A stretch of DNA of 64,000 nt from Mycoavidus sp. B2-EB (GTDB lineage Bacteria; Pseudomonadota; Gammaproteobacteria; Burkholderiales; Burkholderiaceae): contig NZ_AP021872.1 in NCBI RefSeq assembly GCF_014218255.1, positions 1,736,001 to 1,800,000 on the forward strand. The letters run 5' to 3'. Made by a program: the position numbers and the translations under genes. Of this stretch, positions 1-9,430 are shown one piece after another; positions within the stretch are counted from its first letter, which is position 1, and every line of letters starts with the position of its first letter. A model generated the notes under the pieces. The model had not been told where the DNA came from and ran no database searches. It was given only the letters and a program-made list of their open reading frames with translations.

Positions 1-473
1 AGATCGGGGGCGAGCATGGCGTTGGCCGCTTGGATCTAGTCGAAAACCGCTATGTTGGCATGAAGTCCCGCGGTTGCTATGAAACTCCGGGCGGCACAAT
101 TCTGTTAAAAGCCCATCGCGGCATTGAATCTATTACCTTAGATCGTGAAGTCGCGCATCTAAAAGATGACCTAATGGCCCGTTATGCCACCCTAATTTAC
201 AATGGTTACTGGTGGAGCCCCGAGCGCCGCGCATTGCAAGTATTGATCGACCATACGCAGCAAAACGTGAATGGCTGGGTCCGCCTCAAGCTCTATAAAG
301 GCAATGTTAGCGTGGTGGCGCGCGATTCAAAAAACAGCCTATTCGATCAAACGATTGCAACTTTTGATGATGACGGCGGCGCCTATAATCAGGCCGATGC
401 GGGTGGTTTTATCAAACTCAACGCGTTACGCATGAGAATTGCAGAAAATACGCGGCGGCGGCGCGCGTCATAA
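1..473 (+). CDS. argG: Argininosuccinate synthase, C-terminal part (runs off left edge)
   Basis: Ligates citrulline and aspartate with ATP to give argininosuccinate, the penultimate step of arginine synthesis, in the cytosol. The reading frame is open from base 3, so this is the last ~156 residues of a gene that starts outside the window. It opens with IGGEHGVGR and continues with [12 protein letters not shown] and YETPGGTIL, a conserved stretch of the C-terminal multimerisation domain of ArgG. A TTG at base 30 could be mistaken for a start, but family homology continues upstream of it. The gene ends 5 bases before the convergent murB stop. The basic tail (NTRRRRAS) is unremarkable. Identification is secure; only the truncation by the window edge limits it. 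Confidence 0.93.
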   Translation, partial: IGGEHGVGRLDLVENRYVGMKSRGCYETPGGTILLKAHRGIESITLDREVAHLKDDLMARYATLIYNGYWWSPERRALQVLIDHTQQNVNGWVRLKLYKGNVSVVARDSKNSLFDQTIATFDDDGGAYNQADAGGFIKLNALRMRIAENTRRRRAS

Positions 474-478
474 AACGC

Positions 479-1504
479 TTATATCACGGCGGGCTCCAAT
501 TCAAGCTGCACGCCGAACCGCGCCTGTACATCGCGTTGAATTGCGCCCGCTAACGCAAGGATGTCTGCCCCATTGGCGTGTCCTTGATTGATCAAGACTA
601 ACGCATGTTGCGCGTGCACTGCCGCCCGCCCCAAGCGGCCCCCTTTCCAACCACACTGCTCAATCAGCCAGCCTGCGGCGAGCTTTACGCGCCGGTCGGG
701 TTGGCGATAGGCGACTAGATTCGGTTCATGAGCCAGCAGTAAATCAAACTCTTCAGCGCTGATCACGGGATTTTTAAAAAAGCTGCCCACATTGCCAATC
801 TCCGCCGGATCGGGAAGTTTAGCGCGACGGATCGCTACCACCGCCTGAAAAATTTCGTGCGGCGCCGGTTTAGCGCACGGCAGATCCGCCCCCGAGAATT
901 GCCGCGCAAGTTCCGCATAATCACAACGCGGCCGCCACGCTTTGGGCAGACGAAAAGTGACGGAGATAATCACAAAACGCCCACGCCCCTGCTGCTTAAA
1001 AAAGCTATCACGATAAGCAAAACCGCAATCACCTTTATCAAACACCCTGGTTGCGCCAGTTGCGATCTCAATTGCAGTCAGACGCACAAAATATTCGGCG
1101 ACCTCTAAACCATATGCACCAATATTTTGGATTGGCGCGGCGCCCACTACACCTGGAATCAACGCCAGATTTTCTAAACCCGGCCAACCCTGGTCAAGCG
1201 TCCAAGCGACAAATTCATGCCAATTTTCACCCGCGCCAGCCTCTACAAACCAAGCATGCTCATCTTCATAGGTTAGATGCCGACCTTTAATGCCAATTAA
1301 CCAAGCGACTCCAGCAAAATCGCCGGTTAATACGATATTACTGCCGCCCCCTAAGACTAAACGCGGCAAGTGTGCCGTGCGCGGATCAACTAACGCCGCT
1401 CTCAGCATAGCCTCGTTTTCAATGCATTGCGCATAGCGCGCACGCGCATTAAAGCCGAACGTGTTATGCGCCTGCAAAGCGTAATCGGTCATCAATTCAG
1501 ACAT
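479..1504 (-). CDS. murB: UDP-N-acetylenolpyruvoylglucosamine reductase (MurB)
   Basis: Reduces UDP-GlcNAc-enolpyruvate to UDP-MurNAc with NADPH and FAD, the second committed step of peptidoglycan synthesis, in the cytosol. The 341 residues fit type I (E. coli-like) MurB. The FAD-binding domain carries LGGGSNIVL and [19 protein letters not shown]. The catalytic serine lies in [10 protein letters not shown] and the C-terminal glutamate in LELEPAVI. It converges with argG with a 5-base gap and is divergent from the YajQ gene. An intact murB indicates that this organism retains a cell wall, which fits the amidase gene found further on. No oddities seen. Confidence 0.96.
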   Translation of the reverse strand: MSELMTDYALQAHNTFGFNARARYAQCIENEAMLRAALVDPRTAHLPRLVLGGGSNIVLTGDFAGVAWLIGIKGRHLTYEDEHAWFVEAGAGENWHEFVAWTLDQGWPGLENLALIPGVVGAAPIQNIGAYGLEVAEYFVRLTAIEIATGATRVFDKGDCGFAYRDSFFKQQGRGRFVIISVTFRLPKAWRPRCDYAELARQFSGADLPCAKPAPHEIFQAVVAIRRAKLPDPAEIGNVGSFFKNPVISAEEFDLLLAHEPNLVAYRQPDRRVKLAAGWLIEQCGWKGGRLGRAAVHAQHALVLINQGHANGADILALAGAIQRDVQARFGVQLELEPAVI

Positions 1505-1683
1505 TATTTTTTAAATATAGAGCAGCGAAATTTGAGCAAAATGAGCGGTCTCGGTAGAATGATGCTTTATCTAGATTGGTTGCTTGATAAACTACCGCAT
1601 ATTTTGCGAACAGGTGATTATAAAAGCTGATCTACTTGCTGTGGCTAACGCTACAGTTTATACACATTTTCTCGGAGAAAATC

Positions 1684-2169
1684 ATGCCAACATTTGATGT
1701 GGTAAGCGAAGCTAATTTGATTGAAGTTAAAAACGCGGTGGATCAAACAAACAAAGAAATTTCCACGCGCTTCGATTTTAAAGGCTCTGATGCACGGATT
1801 GAGCAAAAAGAACGCGAACTCACCGCTTATGCGGATGATGATTTTAAACTGAGCCAGCTCAAAGACATTTTAATTTCCAAAATGGCCAAGCGCCAAGTCG
1901 ATGTGCGCTTTCTAGATTACGGCAAAATCGAAAAAATTGGCGGCGACAAAATCAAACAGCTGATTACGGTTAAAAACGGGGTAACCGGCGAGCTGGCTAA
2001 AAAAATTGTCAAACTCGTCAAAGACAGTAAAATCAAAACCCAAGCCAGCATCCAGGGCGACGCCGTACGCATCTCTGGTAATAAACGGGATGAGTTACAG
2101 GCGGTCATTGCCCTGTTACGCAATGAAATCAAAGATACGCCACTTGATTTTAATAACTTTCGGGATTAG
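1684..2169 (+). CDS. YajQ family cyclic di-GMP / nucleotide-binding protein
   Basis: A 161-residue protein of the YajQ (DUF520) family, small cytosolic proteins with two ferredoxin-like folds that bind nucleotides. In some bacteria they bind cyclic di-GMP and control transcription together with a LysR regulator. The start was set at ATG 1684 because it is preceded by CTCGGAG seven bases upstream and gives the standard N-terminus [15 protein letters not shown]. The upstream in-frame ATG at 1636 adds 16 residues unlike the family. The conserved segment [15 protein letters not shown] is present, and the C-terminus PLDFNNFRD is the usual family ending. The specific ligand in this organism cannot be read from sequence. 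Confidence 0.93.
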   Translation: MPTFDVVSEANLIEVKNAVDQTNKEISTRFDFKGSDARIEQKERELTAYADDDFKLSQLKDILISKMAKRQVDVRFLDYGKIEKIGGDKIKQLITVKNGVTGELAKKIVKLVKDSKIKTQASIQGDAVRISGNKRDELQAVIALLRNEIKDTPLDFNNFRD

Positions 2170-2195
2170 GCCATTCATTCAGGAATTCAGCTTGG

Positions 2196-2825
2196 TTAGA
2201 GCGATTTGTCTTTAGGCTTCTGACCAATCCGGCTTTCCTTGCCCACAAATAGGTTCTGGATATTTGAGCGATGCCGAAAGATTAAGAGCACACTCATCGC
2301 CAGCACAGCAATTGAGTTAGCGTCGAAGCCAAACATAAACACTTCATAAAATGGCGCAAAAATGGCCGCGACTAACGCTGCGAGCGAGGAATAACGAAAA
2401 AAGAAAGCCATAATCAACCAGCTAGCAGCCGTTGCCATGCCGAGAATAGGATGCATGGCAAACAACACACCGGCAGCCGTGGCGACCCCTTTCCCCCCTT
2501 TAAAATGGAAAAATACTGGCCACAGGTGGCCTACGAACACAGCCATCGCAGCCAACCCAATGGCTTCATTACCCACCTCGTATTGGCTAGCAAAATAGTG
2601 GACAAACTTTGCCGTCAGCCAGACTGCCAACCAGCCTTTTAGCGCATCACCGATTAAGGTGAGCACTGCCGCGAGCTGATTGCCACTACGCAGCACATTC
2701 GTCGCACCCGGATTTTTTGATCCATAACGGCGCGGATCTTGCAATCCCATCACAGCACTTACAACCACAGCAAACGAGATTGAACCGATACCATAAGCTA
2801 AAGCTGCGATAAATAAATAAATCAT
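2196..2825 (-). CDS. plsY: Acyl-phosphate:glycerol-3-phosphate acyltransferase PlsY
   Basis: Inner-membrane enzyme that transfers an acyl group from acyl-phosphate (made by PlsX) to glycerol-3-phosphate, the first step of phospholipid synthesis. About 209 residues with five predicted hydrophobic segments. The three conserved cytoplasmic motifs are visible: [12 protein letters not shown], the [11 protein letters not shown] glycine-rich loop, and the C-terminal region ending in [13 protein letters not shown]. The start at 2825 was chosen because AGAAG lies about five bases upstream and [18 protein letters not shown] is a standard PlsY N-terminus. A longer in-frame version from 2933 adds 36 unlikely residues. 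plsX is not in the window. Confidence 0.94.
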   Translation of the reverse strand: MIYLFIAALAYGIGSISFAVVVSAVMGLQDPRRYGSKNPGATNVLRSGNQLAAVLTLIGDALKGWLAVWLTAKFVHYFASQYEVGNEAIGLAAMAVFVGHLWPVFFHFKGGKGVATAAGVLFAMHPILGMATAASWLIMAFFFRYSSLAALVAAIFAPFYEVFMFGFDANSIAVLAMSVLLIFRHRSNIQNLFVGKESRIGQKPKDKSL

Positions 2826-3090
2826 AAAATCTTCTTGAAAAAAGGCAGCAAAGTTAACGAGAACCTGCTTTAGAGAGACGTAAGCACTATTGTACTGAAT
2901 TGACGTCCTCATTGTCCTAAAGGAGGCCGTCAATTCCTACTACGCTCAACACGGCATCGAGCCTAATGAAGTCGTTTCAGTGGGTTTCTGCTGTAGGGGG
3001 TGAAATTCATACCCATCTTGATCGAATCTAAGATACGCCCACATTGATTTAAAATAGCTCAACCATTCTCTGATCTCGGCTGAATGCCAA

Positions 3091-4764
3091 ATGATGGAAA
3101 CATGCCTGGCCCCAAAACATATGTACAACACACCTAACCAGACGATAGACGCGGCATCACGCGATTTTGCCGATCTCCAGTCCCTGCCCACTCTGCTGGC
3201 GAGCTTACCTAAACGGATTGATGAACTGCCTGCGCGCATTGCGCAACATCAACCCGCTGCTCTTGCGCTGATCGAAAACAACCGCCATCTAAGCTATGCG
3301 GATTTGCGTGACGCGATTGATGCCATGGCACAGCAACTGCGCCTAATGGGCGTGCAAGAAAATGATCGGATTATGATCATCAATGAGAATTGCATCGCGC
3401 TGATTGTACTGATGCTCGCGCTTACTCGGCTCAATGCATGGCCGCTTCCAGTGAATGCTCGACTCACCCGCGTTGAAATTGATCGAATCCGTGCGCACGC
3501 AAACCCACTGCTTTCAATCTACACCCTTGACGCCTCCCCTGCTGCGCAACAGCACGCCAAACATGATCACGCGCACCCTCTTGCCTACGTAGCTTTTAAC
3601 CTTGGCGCCCTAGCTTTTGCCAAAGCCAGCACCTCTCCCCGCTCGCTAGGCAACCCGTTAATGCGGCATGACGCTCCGTCTGAGGCACAAAACCCCGCTA
3701 CGGATACCTGCCAACAGTGCGCTGCACTGCTCTATACAACAGGCACGACAGGCGCACCGAAAGGCGTGATGCTATCGCACCGCAATTTACTTTTTATTGC
3801 CGCAGTCTCTAGCACATTACGCCGCGTCACGGCCAACGATGTTGTATATGCGGTGCTCCCTATCTCGCATGTGTATGGACTGGCTTCCGTCTGTCTCGGC
3901 ACATTATTCGCAGGCGCCAGCTTACGGCTGGCGCCTCGTTTTTCGCCTGAGAGCGTGTGCGCTGCGCTAGCGCATGAAAGCATCACGATTTTACAAGGGG
4001 TGCCCGCCATGCACGCAAAATTAATCGAGTATGCACAAGCGCATCCCGAGCGTTGGCATGCGCCACAGCTACGCTTTGTATATTCAGGTGGTGCGCCGCT
4101 TGATCTCGCGCTGAAAAGACGCGCTGAAGCGTTCTACGGTATGTCGCTGCATAATGGCTATGGCATGACTGAAAGTAGCCCAACCATTGCCCAAACTAGG
4201 CTTGACCTCGCACCTACCGATACTTCAGTAGGCCCCCCCATCCCAGGCATTCAAGTCCGCATTGTTGGGCCCGATGGCGCTCATCTCAAACCTGGCAAAG
4301 TTGGCGAGTTATGGATACAAGGACCCAATGTCATGCTTGGCTATTACCGCGACTCGCTTGCAACGCAAAGCACGATTGCGAATGGTTGGCTCAAAACGGG
4401 CGATCTGGCGCGCCAGGATGAAAACCACGCATTACATATTATGGGCCGCTGCACAGAATTGATCATTCGCGCGGGCTTTAATGTTTATCCAGCCGAAATC
4501 GAGCAAGTTTTAAATAGCCATCCAGATGTCATGCATTCCGCAGTGGTTGGGCGCTCTTCGTCCAGCGATGAAGAAATCATCGCCTTTATCGAGCTGAAAC
4601 CGGGCCTCCATGCAACCCCGCAAACCTTTGCTAGCTGGTGCGTTACACGTCTTGCGCCATACAAACAACCGGCTGAAATCCATCTGCTCAAAGCGTTGCC
4701 CACAGCCCCCACCGGAAAGATTTTAAAACGCGCCTTACAGCAACTCGTTACTGACGGTAATTAG
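3091..4764 (+). CDS. AMP-dependent acyl-CoA synthetase / ligase
   Basis: ANL-superfamily adenylating enzyme of 557 residues, which activates a carboxylic acid as acyl-AMP and then normally passes it to CoA. Motifs in order: the P-loop-like YTTGTTGAPKGVMLSH (about residues 215-230), YSGGAPL, NGYGMTESSP (A5), KTGDLARQDE (A7), and the C-terminal lysine motif PTAPTGKILKRAL (A10). The order and length match fatty-acyl-CoA or malonyl/aryl-CoA ligases. Residues 155-205 are longer and less conserved than typical. No obvious ribosome-binding site precedes ATG 3091, and ATG 3121 is an alternative start. The gene converges with ppa and overlaps it by 17 bases. The true acyl substrate is unknown. Confidence 0.85.
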   Translation: MMETCLAPKHMYNTPNQTIDAASRDFADLQSLPTLLASLPKRIDELPARIAQHQPAALALIENNRHLSYADLRDAIDAMAQQLRLMGVQENDRIMIINENCIALIVLMLALTRLNAWPLPVNARLTRVEIDRIRAHANPLLSIYTLDASPAAQQHAKHDHAHPLAYVAFNLGALAFAKASTSPRSLGNPLMRHDAPSEAQNPATDTCQQCAALLYTTGTTGAPKGVMLSHRNLLFIAAVSSTLRRVTANDVVYAVLPISHVYGLASVCLGTLFAGASLRLAPRFSPESVCAALAHESITILQGVPAMHAKLIEYAQAHPERWHAPQLRFVYSGGAPLDLALKRRAEAFYGMSLHNGYGMTESSPTIAQTRLDLAPTDTSVGPPIPGIQVRIVGPDGAHLKPGKVGELWIQGPNVMLGYYRDSLATQSTIANGWLKTGDLARQDENHALHIMGRCTELIIRAGFNVYPAEIEQVLNSHPDVMHSAVVGRSSSSDEEIIAFIELKPGLHATPQTFASWCVTRLAPYKQPAEIHLLKALPTAPTGKILKRALQQLVTDGN

Positions 4765-5275
4765 CAACCCCTTCGCTAATTTCGCGGTGAGCCGCATCTA
4801 AACCTTGCCAACCTTCCACTTTCACCCATTTACCCTTTTCCAACGCTTTATAGTGCTCGAAAAAATGCCGAATTTGATCTTTTAAATAGGCCGGAACATC
4901 TTCAATGGTTTTAAGGTGCGCCATCATTGGGCAAACCTTATCAACTGGGACCACAATTAATTTTGCATCTACGCCTGATTCATCCGTCATTCTTAACATG
5001 CCCAGCGCGCGGGCGCGTACCAGTGAGCCGGCAAGCAGGGGGAAAGGCGTAAGCACTAACGCATCCACCGGATCTCCGTCACCGGCGAGCGTTTGTGGAA
5101 TAAAGCCATAGTTTGCTGGATAACGCATACCCGTGCCGATAAAGCGATCTACCACCAACAAACCATACTCCTTATCGGCTTCATATTTGACTGGCTCGCT
5201 CTGCGCGGGAATCTCGATGATGACATTAAAATCAGTAGGCAAGTCTTTACCGGCGGGGATGTGATTAAAGCTCAT
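4748..5275 (-). CDS. ppa: Inorganic pyrophosphatase (family I)
   Basis: Hydrolyses pyrophosphate to two phosphates, pulling biosynthetic reactions forward; soluble hexameric Mg-dependent enzyme. The 175 residues match the prokaryotic family I length. Active-site segments seen: the substrate-binding lysine and glutamates near EYGLLVVDRF, RYPANYGFIPQTLAGDGDPVDALVL with the signature aspartates DGDPVD, and LKTIEDVPAYLKDQI. The 3' end overlaps the convergent acyl-CoA ligase by 17 bases, so the last residues of both proteins share DNA. No anomaly in the catalytic residues. Confidence 0.97.
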   Translation of the reverse strand: MSFNHIPAGKDLPTDFNVIIEIPAQSEPVKYEADKEYGLLVVDRFIGTGMRYPANYGFIPQTLAGDGDPVDALVLTPFPLLAGSLVRARALGMLRMTDESGVDAKLIVVPVDKVCPMMAHLKTIEDVPAYLKDQIRHFFEHYKALEKGKWVKVEGWQGLDAAHREISEGVANYRQ

Positions 5276-5400
5276 GGATTTTCCTGTTTAATATTTGAAA
5301 GGACTTCGGTCATTGGAAATAAGATAGGCCGCCACAATACACCTAACGTGTGGCCGCTGAAAAACTCAATTATAGCGATTAACCCTGGACTCAGACATCA

Positions 5401-6339
5401 TTAACCACGCGGATGATGCATGGCATGCAATACACTCAACCGCTCACGGGCGACATGCGTGTAAATCTGTGTCGTAGAAATATCAGCGTGGCCGAGCAAG
5501 AGCTGCACAACGCGTAAATCTGCGCCATGATTCAACAAATGGGTAGCAAAAGCATGGCGCAATGTATGGGGCGATAACGGAGCATGAATCTCCGCTAGCT
5601 GCGCATAATGTTTAATGATGTGCCAAAATTGCTGACGCGTCATACCCGCACTGCGTACCGTAATAAACAATGCGTCGGCCGATCGATTTTGCAACAGCGC
5701 GGGGCGCGCCACACGCAGATAGCGTTCAATCCAGCCTTGCGCTTCCGCGCCAAACGGAACCAAGCGCTCTTTTGAACCTTTGCCCAAAATCCGCACAACA
5801 CCGTCGTTTAGACTGACTTCCACCGTTTTCAGCAGCACCAACTCGGAGACACGCAAACCGCTTGCATACATCAGCTCAAGCATGGTTCTATCGCGCAAAC
5901 CCAACGACGTGGTTAGATCCGGCGCGGCTAATAGCGCTTCTATCTGCGCCTCGGATAAATTAGAGGGAAAGCGCATAGGTTTTTTAGCCGCTTGGATTTT
6001 CAACGTAGGATCAACGGTTAGCCGCCGCTCGCGCAAGGCCCAAGCGCAATAACGCCGCAAAACCGAAAGCCGTCGATTAGCGGAACTCGCTTTATCTGCG
6101 CTACGTACCGCAAAATAGGTGCTTAACTGCGCCTCACTGACTTCATCCAGTATGGTTGCCTCATGCTTAGCCAGCCACTCAGCGAAAAGCCTTAAGTCAC
6201 GCCGATATGCCTCAAGCGTATTCTTTGCCAACCCACATTCAAGCCATAATGCATCGCAAAACATGTCGATTGCTGCCTGACTTAGATTGAGAACGCTCGC
6301 CTCGGCTGCATTGGGTTGGGGGGGTGCGTTTAGCATCAT
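5401..6339 (-). CDS. xerD: Tyrosine recombinase XerD
   Basis: Site-specific recombinase that with XerC resolves chromosome dimers at dif under FtsK control. About 312 residues from ATG 6339. The N-terminal SAM-like DNA-binding domain contains CDALWLECGLAKNTLEAY. The catalytic domain has all expected residues: Arg in ASGLRVSELVLL, Lys in GKGSKERLVPFG, HTLRHAFATHLL (HxxR), His in LLLGHADISTT and the nucleophilic Tyr in QIYTHV. The longest frame starts at 6396 and would overlap ogt by 44 bases; the shorter start fits family length but has no strong ribosome-binding site. Downstream of ogt on the same strand, probably co-transcribed. Confidence 0.92.
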   Translation of the reverse strand: MMLNAPPQPNAAEASVLNLSQAAIDMFCDALWLECGLAKNTLEAYRRDLRLFAEWLAKHEATILDEVSEAQLSTYFAVRSADKASSANRRLSVLRRYCAWALRERRLTVDPTLKIQAAKKPMRFPSNLSEAQIEALLAAPDLTTSLGLRDRTMLELMYASGLRVSELVLLKTVEVSLNDGVVRILGKGSKERLVPFGAEAQGWIERYLRVARPALLQNRSADALFITVRSAGMTRQQFWHIIKHYAQLAEIHAPLSPHTLRHAFATHLLNHGADLRVVQLLLGHADISTTQIYTHVARERLSVLHAMHHPRG

Positions 6340-6352
6340 GGGGGATTTATTT

Positions 6353-6859
6353 TCAAATAGCGCGGGCTGAGTCAGAGTTATAGTTAATGCCTTCATGCGC
6401 GAGCAACCAGCGCTTCACCGTGCGAAAATATCCGTCACCCGCATGATGGGCAAAGCCACCAATACCGTTTGTTCCAACCACGCGGTGACAAGGAATCACT
6501 AACGGAAAGTAATTCGAGCCACAGGCTTGCCCCACCGCACGCGGCGCACTGCCAATTAAACGCGCAAGTTGCCCATATGTCTGCACAGTCCCTGGCGCAA
6601 TCGCACTGATCGCCTGCCACACACGACGTTGAAAAACACTCCCTACATCAGCGAGCGGCAAATCAAAAGTGGCATTAGGGTGTTTAAGATACCGCTCAAT
6701 TTGACGCACAGCCTGGCGCGCCAGCGCATTGTTAGGCGACACATCCTGGGCCGTGTTCGGCAAATAAACAATTTCACATATCGTATTCGCTTCCGTGCGA
6801 ATCCCCACTTTACCAAATGGCGTAGCAAATACGGCGTTAAATCTAGCAATCAGGTGCAT
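6353..6859 (-). CDS. ogt: Methylated-DNA-[protein]-cysteine S-methyltransferase
   Basis: Suicide repair protein that transfers the methyl group from O6-methylguanine in DNA to its own cysteine. The 168 residues contain the signature IPCHRVVGTNG with the acceptor Cys124, and the helix-turn-helix recognition segment TYGQLARLIGSAPRAVGQA upstream of it. The N-terminal domain is short, as in stand-alone Ogt enzymes rather than Ada fusions. The gene lies just upstream of xerD on the same strand. Its own upstream region (6860-7223) is AT-rich and holds the only obvious space for a promoter. Confidence 0.94.
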   Translation of the reverse strand: MHLIARFNAVFATPFGKVGIRTEANTICEIVYLPNTAQDVSPNNALARQAVRQIERYLKHPNATFDLPLADVGSVFQRRVWQAISAIAPGTVQTYGQLARLIGSAPRAVGQACGSNYFPLVIPCHRVVGTNGIGGFAHHAGDGYFRTVKRWLLAHEGINYNSDSARAI

Positions 6860-7223
6860 TGGCTTAACCTCTCTTTTAACACCCCACCAGAGTCTCTCTA
6901 TAGCTCAGGCAGCTAAGAGGCTCACTTTGACTTTCTGTAAGACTATAAAGCTTAGCAAAACTTAGCAAACTATAGTGGACTATCTAAAAAACCCTCTGGC
7001 GCACTAGCCTATGTACAACGCGATGCCTCTAGCGAGGCTTAAATATTAAAAAACACTTGAAATTTCTCATTTTAAGTTTATAATTAACCTATAAAGTTAA
7101 TTTAAGTTGCTTTGCTACAGAGCAACACTGGCCTTATATCCGCAACAAAGGGATCAAAAAATGACTGGGTAGAATGGAAAAATGGCACACGTCTTAACTT
7201 TGAAAGAGCTGAAGGAGCTCGCA
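6860..7223. other. Intergenic stretch upstream of ogt and the DUF1640-type gene
   Basis: About 360 bases between divergent genes. It is AT-rich, notably 7050-7115, where TTTATAATTAACCTATAAAG gives several possible -10 elements. No gene, tRNA or strong hairpin seen. The in-frame extension 7182-7223 of the downstream gene is not counted as coding. Confidence 0.5.
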
Positions 7224-7784
7224 ATGTTTGTTACCGCTTTTGATACTTTAAAATTAGCTAAACGCCTTATAGGTATGGGCGTTCCCCCGAACCAAGCAGA
7301 AGGCGGCGCGGAAATCTTGGCCGACATTTTTAATAATCATCTGCAAGAGCTAGCCACTAAAGAAGATTTGCAACGTGAAATAGGTGGCCTGCGTAAAGAC
7401 ACGGATGTTAAATATGAATTTCTACGTAAAGACATAGATATTCTACGTAAAGACATGGATGTCAAACATGAAGAGTTACGCAAGGAAATACACGTAATGG
7501 GAGAGCGCTTTGACTCTAAATTGGAAAAACTTGGACTTAGTTTAACCATCAAACATGGCCTTATAACAGCGGCTTTACTGGGTGCTGCACCAGCATTCAG
7601 TAAACTTTTTTGCTCTTATTGGCATAACGCCCACTGCACATGCTCGCGCACTAAAGCAGATGAATCCTGCGCGCGCTGTTGCAGTGCCTGGGTGAGTTGC
7701 GTATGTTCAAGAGTACGGCCGGCTACCCAAGCGGCACGCCGTGCATTGCCTAAGCCCACAGCTAGGTTGCGTAACCAGCGTTGA
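7224..7784 (+). CDS. DUF1640 / CCDC90-like coiled-coil protein with run-on C-terminus
   Basis: Small bacterial coiled-coil protein of the DUF1640 type; function unknown. From ATG 7224 the first ~70 residues (MFVTAFDTLKLAKRLIGMGV, then QAEGGAEILADIF) match this family. A heptad-like segment follows with three near-repeats of LRKDxDVKxE at about residues 55-90, then a short hydrophobic stretch (IKHGLITAALLGAA) that in relatives is a C-terminal membrane anchor at the natural end. Here the frame continues about 60 more residues (Cys/Arg-rich, CSRTKADESCARCCSAW), 56 of them antisense to the 3' end of queG. The tail therefore looks like read-through after loss of the original stop, by frameshift or deletion near 7600. 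Confidence 0.65.
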   Translation: MFVTAFDTLKLAKRLIGMGVPPNQAEGGAEILADIFNNHLQELATKEDLQREIGGLRKDTDVKYEFLRKDIDILRKDMDVKHEELRKEIHVMGERFDSKLEKLGLSLTIKHGLITAALLGAAPAFSKLFCSYWHNAHCTCSRTKADESCARCCSAWVSCVCSRVRPATQAARRALPKPTARLRNQR

Positions 7785-8854
7785 TAACCTATTCGGCGGA
7801 TAGCGCTACCTGCAAGCCGCGCCTCAAAATCAGACTCACTCCAAGCAAAAAGCTCAATTAATGACGCTTGGTCTAATCTATTACGCACAGCAAAGTCTCC
7901 CACACTACTTGGACGGGCAAATTTATTCCACGGGCAAACTAGCTGGCAGTCATCGCACCCATAAACGCGGTTACCTAATAAAGGGCGCAGAGGCTCTGGA
8001 ATACTGCCTTTTAATTCAATCGTCAAATAAGAAATGCAACGCCGCGCATCAAGTCGATAGGGAGCCACAATAGCGCCCGTTGGACAGACATCAATGCAAC
8101 GCGTACAACGACCGCAATACGCACCATCCTCAGTCGGTTGCTGAGTGGCTGAATTTTCTAGAGACGCTGACGAATGCGATGCATCAACCGACAAGGGTAA
8201 ATCAACAAAAATTTCACCTAAGAAAAATAATGACCCCTCATCTCGATGTAATAATAAAGTGTGCTTACCACGCCAACCAAGGTGAGCCTTTTGCGCCAAT
8301 GCCACTTCAAATACCGGCGCAGAATCCGTAAAGGCTCGATAACCAAAAGGGCCAATTTCAGCCTGAATCCGATCCGCCAGCTTTTGTAGCCGTTGCCGCA
8401 ATACCTTATGGTAATCGCGTCCCCGCGCGTAGATCGAAATCACAGCCTGGGTTGGATCCTCCAGGCGGGCGGCTTCAATCGCGCGCCAATCTGCCTGTGT
8501 TGCGCCCAGCTCGGCGCTACCCTCTAACGTAGTCTGCGCTGACAAATAAGGCATACGCACAGAAATCACGCGCACCGTGCCCGCAACTAATTCAGCAGGT
8601 TGCAAGCGTTGCGCGCGATGTTTCGCCATATACTCCATTTCACCGTGAAAACCCGCCGCCAACCAAGCTAAAAAACCTGGCTCGGCCGCAGATAAATCCG
8701 TGTCAGTAATACCCAATGCGTTAAAACCCAACTCACGCGCCCAAGCTCGCATACGCGGCACCAGCTCGGCCAATGCCCCCGCTTCAAGCTGAGAGCCGGT
8801 CAAAGACGTCACTTGCTTAGATTTGTCTGGTAAATTATCTACCTTTGCATTCAT
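7616..8854 (-). CDS. queG: Epoxyqueuosine reductase QueG
   Basis: Cobalamin-dependent iron-sulfur enzyme that reduces epoxyqueuosine to queuosine at the tRNA wobble position. The 412 residues include the N-terminal DUF1730 region (WARELGFNALGITDTDLS) and two 4Fe-4S ferredoxin motifs, CGRCTRCIDVCPTGAI and CDDCQLVCPWNKFA. The C-terminal HEAT-like tail (RWLRNLAVGLGNA, REHVQWALCQ) is present. It is divergent from tsaE with only 15 bases between the two starts, so promoters must lie within the opposing coding DNA. Its 3' end is overlapped by the run-on tail of the DUF1640-type gene. The B12 need matches the cobalamin-dependent metH in this window. Confidence 0.95.
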   Translation of the reverse strand: MNAKVDNLPDKSKQVTSLTGSQLEAGALAELVPRMRAWARELGFNALGITDTDLSAAEPGFLAWLAAGFHGEMEYMAKHRAQRLQPAELVAGTVRVISVRMPYLSAQTTLEGSAELGATQADWRAIEAARLEDPTQAVISIYARGRDYHKVLRQRLQKLADRIQAEIGPFGYRAFTDSAPVFEVALAQKAHLGWRGKHTLLLHRDEGSLFFLGEIFVDLPLSVDASHSSASLENSATQQPTEDGAYCGRCTRCIDVCPTGAIVAPYRLDARRCISYLTIELKGSIPEPLRPLLGNRVYGCDDCQLVCPWNKFARPSSVGDFAVRNRLDQASLIELFAWSESDFEARLAGSAIRRIGYQRWLRNLAVGLGNARRAAWVAGRTLEHTQLTQALQQRAQDSSALVREHVQWALCQ

Positions 8855-8869
8855 CTGAATATTTTACGT

Positions 8870-9430
8870 ATGCGCGCGACCGCAGTTAAAATCGCCTCAC
8901 TACTTGAGCGCGTATTTGAGCTGCCTAATGAGGCGGCCACTGCGAAGCTTGGCGAAAGCTTCGCACACGCGCTAATGGCACTGTACACCAAAGATTTTCC
9001 AGGGTTACAGGTCCATCTCTATGGCGAGCTCGGGATGGGCAAGACCGCGCTCGTACGCGCCACCCTGCGCGCACTGGGCTATACTGGCCGAGTGCGCAGC
9101 CCAACTTACACATTAGTTGAACCTTACACACTTGAAGTTGCCAAACCCGTAGCAACCTCCAGTCAAACCACTCTGCCCAATGTTGATTTACCGCTCAAGA
9201 TTTTCCATTTTGACCTATATCGCTTCGCTGATCCAACCGAATGGATTGATGCTGGGTTTAGGGAATATTTCAATATGCGCGCACTTTATCTAATCGAGTG
9301 GCCGCAACAGGCAGGAGACTTGCTGGGCGCACCCGATCTTGAGTTTACGCTTGAACTCGCAGGCGCTGGGCGGCGTTTGCTGGTCCGCGCACTGAGTCAC
9401 ACCGGAAAAGAATGCCTTGCTCGATGTTAA
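8870..9430 (+). CDS. tsaE: tRNA threonylcarbamoyladenosine biosynthesis ATPase TsaE
   Basis: P-loop ATPase that works with TsaB and TsaD to make t6A37 in ANN-decoding tRNAs. The 186 residues contain the Walker A motif LYGELGMGKTALVRA, the family signature VRSPTYTLVEPY, and the Walker B-like IFHFDLYRFADPTEW with FREYF following. A low-complexity insert (KPVATSSQTTLPNVDLP) separates the signature from the HFDLYR motif, longer than in E. coli. The 3' end overlaps the amiC start by 19 bases, suggesting translational coupling, the usual tsaE-amiC order in Betaproteobacteria. Confidence 0.95.
   Translation: MRATAVKIASLLERVFELPNEAATAKLGESFAHALMALYTKDFPGLQVHLYGELGMGKTALVRATLRALGYTGRVRSPTYTLVEPYTLEVAKPVATSSQTTLPNVDLPLKIFHFDLYRFADPTEWIDAGFREYFNMRALYLIEWPQQAGDLLGAPDLEFTLELAGAGRRLLVRALSHTGKECLARC

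Noticed and set aside
857-1290. Plus-strand open frames opposite murB
   Set aside because: They lie antisense to a well-conserved gene, have no family match and no ribosome-binding site.
2946-3239. Minus-strand 97-residue frame before the acyl-CoA ligase
   Set aside because: Composition is not protein-like, it overlaps the conserved start of the ligase on the other strand, and no motif was found.
7861-8331. Plus-strand frames inside queG
   Set aside because: Antisense to QueG Fe-S domain; no independent evidence of coding.
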